Shown: piece by piece, positions 60,180 through 64,000 of the stretch | Layout of the letters: the number at the start of each line of letters is the position of its first letter | Position numbering within the stretch: the first letter of the stretch is position 1 | Assembly: GCF_020858115.1 (NCBI RefSeq) | Contig: NZ_JACYMM010000008.1 | Span: forward strand, 1-64,000 | Direction: 5' to 3' | Origin: Janthinobacterium sp. FW305-129 | GTDB lineage: Bacteria > Pseudomonadota > Gammaproteobacteria > Burkholderiales > Burkholderiaceae_D | DNA length: 64,000 bases | Program-made: the position numbers and the translations under genes | Notes under the pieces: model-generated | Told to the model about the DNA's origin: nothing | Seen by the model: only the letters and a program-made list of their open reading frames with translations | Databases searched by the model: none

Positions 60180-62528
60180 TCAGAACTTCATGTTGGCCGT
60201 CAGGGTAGCCGAGCGGCCCGGTGCCACGCCAGCGTAATGCGGCGAGGAAACCTTGTCGAAGTACAGCTTGTTCGTCAGGTTCTGGATATTCAGCTGCAGG
60301 GTCACGTTGCGGCTGACGACATAGCTGGCCATGGCGTCGAAGCGCGTATAGGCCGGCGCGTATTTGTTGTTGGCCACGTTGGCGTAGACCTTGTCGACGT
60401 AGTTCACGCCGCCGCCCACGGTGATGGCAGGCGTGAGCAGGTAGGACGTCCACAGCGAGGCGCTGTTTTTCGGCGTCGTGGGGAACTGGTTGCCGTTGTA
60501 GGGCGACGGCACATACACAGGCGCAGCCGTCGTGCCCGTGTTGAGATAGCCATTGTTTTCCACGATGGCGTTCAGGTGCGTGTAGCCGCCGAAGACCGAC
60601 CATGCCTTCGTGATATTGCCGCTCACGCCCAGTTCGATGCCCTTGACTTGCTTGTCGCCCACGTTTTGCGTGCTGCCGTCCGGCGCCGTCACGCGCGCAT
60701 TGCTCATGTCGCTCTGGAAGTAGGCGCCGCTCACGGACAAACGGCCGCCCGGCAGCACTTCCCATTTCGTGCCCAGCTCGAAGCTCTTGCTCTCCTGCGG
60801 TTTCAGGTTCTGGATCGCCACCGTCAAGCCGTCGATGCCGTCGCCGCCGTCATTGCCCGGTGGCGTGGACGACGTGCCGTACGACACATACACGCTGCTG
60901 TTGCTCGATGGCTTGTAGACCAGGCCCGCCTGGTAGCTGGCGAAGGTGGCATGCACATTGGCGCCGACGGCGGCAGTGGTCTTGCCGTCGAGCGTGTATT
61001 GCGGCGTGTTCAGCGAACTCTTGTAGTCATCCCAGCGGATGCCCACATTGAGCAGCCATTGCGGCGTGAACTCGATGGTGTCGAAACCGTACACGGAACG
61101 CGTGTTGGTGACGATGTTCGTGCGGGCCGGCGACACCGAGCGCGTGTAGACCCATGGGTCGTTGGCGTTCGGATTGAGCAACGGCGCGCAGTTGTACAGG
61201 GTGGCGGCGCCAGAGGTCGGGCAGCTGGAGCCGACTTTTTCCAGCGGATTGTTCGTCCCCGGGCTGAACAGGTAGGAGCTGCGGTCCGTTTCTTCGCGGC
61301 TGATTTCCAGGCCCAGCGTGTACGTGTGCTTGACGCCGCCAGCCAGCCATTCGCCGCCCAGGCTGGTCGCATTGGCCAGCGCATCCGTATCGGTCGTGCG
61401 CGTGTTGGCGCGGCGCCAGACGGTGCCGTACAGCATGGTATTGCCCTTGGAATCGTCGGGCTGGGTCCACACGTAGTCGTTGCTGGTCTTGCCGTAGCGC
61501 GTCACGTTGCGCAAGATCAACTTGTTACCGAAGTCGTGGCGCACGTCGATGGTGCCGATATCGCTCTGCGTGTCGCGGAAGTCGCGGTTCACGAGGCCAT
61601 AGAAAGTGTCGCGCGGCACGTTGACGGGCGTGCCGTTGCCGTTTTTCGACACATTGGCGCCCGACGAGAACGGGTTGTTGAACGGCAAGCCGGTATCGGG
61701 CAATTCGCTCGACTGCATGTGGTAGTAGCTGAGGGTCGCCTGCGTGGCCGATTTCAGGCCGAAGGTGACGGATGGCGCGATGCCCCAGCGGTCGCCATTG
61801 ATGTAGTCGCGGCCGGCAACGTGGGCGTCATGCGCCATCACGTTGAGGCGCACGGCCACGTCGTCGCTGACGACGCGGTTCGCATCCAGGGTGGCGCGGC
61901 GGTACTTGGCGCTGCCCAGGCCCACGGTGGCATTGGTGAAATTGTCGACTTTCGGCGTCTTGCTGATCAGGTTGACGCCGCCGCCCGCGGACGAGCGTCC
62001 GCCGTAGGCCGAGTTCGGGCCCTTGACGACTTCGATTTGTTCCAGCGCAAAGATTTCACGCGATTGCGAACCCGTGTCGCGGATGCCGTCGATATACGTA
62101 TCCGTTTGCGCGTTGTAGCCGCGGATAAACAGGTTGTCGCCCACAGGGTTGCCGCCTTCGCCGGCGCCGATGGTGATGCCCGGCACGGTGCGCAGCGCGT
62201 CCGTCAGCGAGACGGCGCCCGTTTGCGAAATGATTTCGGCGGGAATCACCGTCACGGATTTCGGCGTGTCCAGCAGCGGCGCCGTCAGCTTGTCGTTCGC
62301 CGATTTGACGGGGGCCTGGATCAGGCGCTCAGCCGTGCCGATGACTTTCACTTCCTGCAACTGCTGCGGCTTGTCCACCGTTTGCGCGTGCAGCGCCAGC
62401 GGCATGGCCAGGGTGGCGAAGGCGGCCAGGGCCGTGCCATGCATGCGCGGCGCGGCGGCGATCTGGTGCTTGCGGCTGCGGATGGCAGCGGCTGGCTTGG
62501 CGGCGCCTGCGGTGTGTTTCAATGTCAT
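60180..62528 (-). CDS. TonB-dependent siderophore receptor 3, catecholate (Fiu-like)
   Basis: This 782-residue outer-membrane receptor has a long signal region of about 48 residues (including SRKHQIAAAP and MPLALHAQ), a plug domain (LLDTPKSVTVIPAEIISQTG near 85, IEVVKGPNSAYGGRSSAGGG near 165) and a barrel with terminal phenylalanine (TANMKF). The plug and SPGTNN/CPTSG loop resemble Fiu-type catecholate siderophore receptors. GAAAG precedes the start. Two Fur-like sites lie 330-460 bp upstream. Its divergent neighbour is a PepSY protein. Confidence 0.92.
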   Translation of the reverse strand: MTLKHTAGAAKPAAAIRSRKHQIAAAPRMHGTALAAFATLAMPLALHAQTVDKPQQLQEVKVIGTAERLIQAPVKSANDKLTAPLLDTPKSVTVIPAEIISQTGAVSLTDALRTVPGITIGAGEGGNPVGDNLFIRGYNAQTDTYIDGIRDTGSQSREIFALEQIEVVKGPNSAYGGRSSAGGGVNLISKTPKVDNFTNATVGLGSAKYRRATLDANRVVSDDVAVRLNVMAHDAHVAGRDYINGDRWGIAPSVTFGLKSATQATLSYYHMQSSELPDTGLPFNNPFSSGANVSKNGNGTPVNVPRDTFYGLVNRDFRDTQSDIGTIDVRHDFGNKLILRNVTRYGKTSNDYVWTQPDDSKGNTMLYGTVWRRANTRTTDTDALANATSLGGEWLAGGVKHTYTLGLEISREETDRSSYLFSPGTNNPLEKVGSSCPTSGAATLYNCAPLLNPNANDPWVYTRSVSPARTNIVTNTRSVYGFDTIEFTPQWLLNVGIRWDDYKSSLNTPQYTLDGKTTAAVGANVHATFASYQAGLVYKPSSNSSVYVSYGTSSTPPGNDGGDGIDGLTVAIQNLKPQESKSFELGTKWEVLPGGRLSVSGAYFQSDMSNARVTAPDGSTQNVGDKQVKGIELGVSGNITKAWSVFGGYTHLNAIVENNGYLNTGTTAAPVYVPSPYNGNQFPTTPKNSASLWTSYLLTPAITVGGGVNYVDKVYANVANNKYAPAYTRFDAMASYVVSRNVTLQLNIQNLTNKLYFDKVSSPHYAGVAPGRSATLTANMKF

Positions 62529-62860
62529 CGTGTTCTTTCAATCTATCAAGTGGGCTGAATATAGCTGGCGAATGCGCCGTAGCGCCTGGCTGGCCATGCT
62601 TGCTTGGGTACTACAAAACTGCCACAGCACCGTCATGCGCGGCGCCCGGGACAAGCCGGGTGGAGCGCGATATTGTCATTGCTGTAGGAAGTGTCCTGCG
62701 CCGGTGAGACAGCCAGCCATGCTGGCTGGCGTACTGGTCGCTGAAATCGTCAATGGCTTGCACGGAAAAACGAAGCAAGGAGCTGCCGGACTTGCCTGCC
62801 AGGCGGGTCCGCCTGTATCCGCAGCGCATGTTCAACGATTCAGGATCAGCTCATAGTTAC

Positions 62861-62880
62861 GAATGAGAATGATTTTTATT
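62861..62880. promoter_or_regulatory. Fur-like site, receptor 3 side
   Basis: GAATGAGAATGATTTTTATT contains TGAGAAT-G-ATTTTTA in the 7-1-7 layout; the left half is perfect and the right is weaker. Confidence 0.6.
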
Positions 62881-62970
62881 TTTACATAATTTCACTGTGA
62901 TGTAAATTATCAATGTCAGCATTTTTCAATTCCGTGGCTATTCTCCCTGCCTCGGGATCTGGCTCTTATT

Positions 62971-62990
62971 TGCGAATGATTCTCGTTTGC
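62971..62990. promoter_or_regulatory. Fur-like site, PepSY gene side
   Basis: TGCGAATGATTCTCGTTTGC carries GCGAAT-G-ATTCTCG in the 7-1-7 layout and ends 71 bp upstream of the PepSY gene start. Confidence 0.65.
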
Positions 62991-63061
62991 GTTAATATGT
63001 CAGCCTTCCTTCTTCCCTGCCATGCCTGACGCCCCGCATGGCAGCGCTATCGAAAGCCGCC

Positions 63062-64000
63062 ATGACCACGTCCTCCCTCCCCCAGTTGCGCGCCAGCACC
63101 GATGCCGACGCCGCGTCCGCAAGCCGCCAGCGGCGCGCCCCTGCCGCCTCTCCGCAAGCGCGGCGCTGGCGCTGGAGCTGGAAGCAGGTCTGGTTTCAAT
63201 TGCACTGGTTTATCGGCATCACGGCCGGCACGGTGCTGGTGATCATCGGCCTGAGCGGCGCCACCCTGGCCTTCAAGGATGAACTACTCGATGTCATGAA
63301 CCCCGGCGTACGCCATGTGCCCGTGCAAACGCGCGCGCCGCTGACGCCGGCACAGCTGAGCAACATTGCCGCAGCAGAACACGGCCAGCGCGTCGCCTCG
63401 ATCACCATGTATGCGCAGGCGGGCGCGGCGCCCCGGCTGTTCTTCGCGCCAAAGAACGGCCAGCGGCGCGGCGAGTCCGTTTATCTGCACCCGTACACGG
63501 GCGCGACCCAGCCCGCGCTGGCGGGCGCCGCATTTTTCGAATGGACGGAATCGCTGCACCGCTGGCTGCTGCTGCCGCGCGACCCGGGCCGGCAAGTGGC
63601 GGGCGCGCTGGCCCTGTGCCTGCTGGGCCTGGCACTGTCCGGCCTGTACCTGCGCTGGCCCCGCCGTCCGCTGGACTGGCGCACCTGGCTGACCTTCGAT
63701 CCGGCATTAAAAGGCCGCTCCTTCCTGTGGAATCTGCACGCCGTGGCCGGCACCTGGTGCCTGGTGGTCTACGTGGCGCTGACCCTGACGGGCATTTACT
63801 GGAGCTATGACGTGGTGCGCGACAATATCGACGCCTGGGCCGGCAAGCCGCCCCGCACGGCGCAAGCACCGGGCAAAAAAGGCGCGCCGCAGGAGCCATC
63901 GCCCGCCGCCGACATCGGCCTGGCCTGGAGCACTTTCCAGCAGCACGCCGCCGGCTGGACCCTGGCCACGGTGCGCCTGCCGACGCGCCCCGGTGAAGCC
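63062..64000 (+). CDS. PepSY-associated transmembrane protein, partial (runs off the right edge)
   Basis: The first 313 codons of a PepSY_TM-family protein. It has a cytoplasmic N-terminus rich in Arg/Ala/Pro and a first helix in QLHWFIGITAGTVLVIIGLSG. A periplasmic segment with PepSY-like sequence (VYLHPYTGATQPAL near 145) follows. Further helices are ALALCLLGLALSGLYLRW and LHAVAGTWCLVVYVALTLTG, with conserved His residues that in this family may bind haem. Members next to siderophore receptor genes are thought to be ferric-siderophore reductases. GAAAG precedes ATG 63062; ATG 63038 is an alternative. Fur control is likely. Confidence 0.88.
   Translation, partial: MTTSSLPQLRASTDADAASASRQRRAPAASPQARRWRWSWKQVWFQLHWFIGITAGTVLVIIGLSGATLAFKDELLDVMNPGVRHVPVQTRAPLTPAQLSNIAAAEHGQRVASITMYAQAGAAPRLFFAPKNGQRRGESVYLHPYTGATQPALAGAAFFEWTESLHRWLLLPRDPGRQVAGALALCLLGLALSGLYLRWPRRPLDWRTWLTFDPALKGRSFLWNLHAVAGTWCLVVYVALTLTGIYWSYDVVRDNIDAWAGKPPRTAQAPGKKGAPQEPSPAADIGLAWSTFQQHAAGWTLATVRLPTRPGEA

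Larger units (their letters stand above)
62529..63061. promoter_or_regulatory. 533-bp divergent region between receptor 3 and the PepSY gene
   Basis: The region holds a 19-bp hairpin (CAGCCAGC-CAT-GCTGGCTG at 62710-62728) and Fur-like sites at 62861-62880 and 62971-62990. Between them is an inverted repeat TTTACAT-N12-ATGTAAA at 62881-62906. If transcription of the receptor starts near the first Fur site, its leader is about 300 bases, unusually long. A 74-codon frame at 62611-62835 (minus) has no ribosome binding site and is not called. Confidence 0.6.

Noticed and set aside
62611-62835. 74-codon frame in the receptor 3 leader
   Set aside because: No ribosome binding site and no recognisable sequence; a leader peptide is possible but unsupported.
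1-64000. Mobile elements, prophage, CRISPR arrays, tRNA or rRNA genes
   Set aside because: No transposase, integrase, repeat-spacer array or tRNA/rRNA-like sequence was recognised; composition looks uniform across the window.

Overview
The window is GC-rich, densely coded DNA with short gaps, many ATGA/GTGA start-stop overlaps, and no tRNA, rRNA, CRISPR array, integrase or insertion sequence that I could see. It looks like the chromosome of a betaproteobacterium of the Oxalobacteraceae, most likely Janthinobacterium or a close relative such as Massilia or Duganella. This is inferred from the glucokinase-RpiR fusion (a Burkholderiales trait), a B3 metallo-beta-lactamase resembling the Janthinobacterium THIN-B enzyme, and the gene repertoire. 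No database search was possible.

Left to right: (1) 1-6126, sugar uptake and catabolism: the start of a LamB-type porin, a glucokinase/RpiR fusion, a LacI regulator, and a PfkB kinase plus AGE/YihS-type isomerase operon behind a perfect 18-bp LacI-type operator. (2) 6195-8565, two tandem Sel1-repeat proteins and a DUF1090 protein. (3) 8579-22670, a 14-kb six-gene operon of unknown function that matches the E. coli yehI-yehL-yehM-yehP-yehQ set: two DUF4132 paralogues, a MoxR AAA+ ATPase, a DUF5682 protein, a VWA protein and a SWIM zinc-finger protein. (4) 22759-28098, valine degradation (mmsA, mmsB and an orphan ABC binding protein) with a divergent LysR regulator, then an isochorismatase-like hydrolase. 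(5) 28207-30078, an unrecognised 623-residue protein with two transthyretin-like segments.

(6) 30091-43190, a Fur-controlled siderophore import island: two TonB-dependent receptors, a FecBCD-type ABC importer, a pair of YbtP/YbtQ-like ABC permease-ATPases, a membrane acyltransferase-like protein and a PchR-like AraC regulator. There are no siderophore biosynthesis genes, so it probably takes up foreign siderophores. (7) 43331-46900, a TPR protein and a beta-lactam response locus: BlaI repressor, a BlaR1-like M56 metallopeptidase whose C-terminal sensor position holds an S11 penicillin-binding domain, and a B3 metallo-beta-lactamase. Two 18-bp operators flank the predicted blaI promoter.

(8) 46901-51859, a leucine-rich protein, a DUF3422 membrane protein, and a Bcr/CflA drug exporter with its TetR regulator. 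(9) 51908-54914, copper delivery to cytochrome oxidase (PCu(A)C, SCO, DUF2946, AraC-like regulator) and a Crp/Fnr regulator with a palindrome in front of it. (10) 54998-60016, an acyl-CoA synthetase, a DHA2 exporter, RNase T2 and IlvE. (11) 60117-64000, a third siderophore receptor divergent from a PepSY membrane protein, with Fur-like sites in the shared intergenic region.

The most unusual items are the tandem-DUF4132 MoxR/VWA operon and the M56-S11 fusion in the BlaI-B3 lactamase locus.
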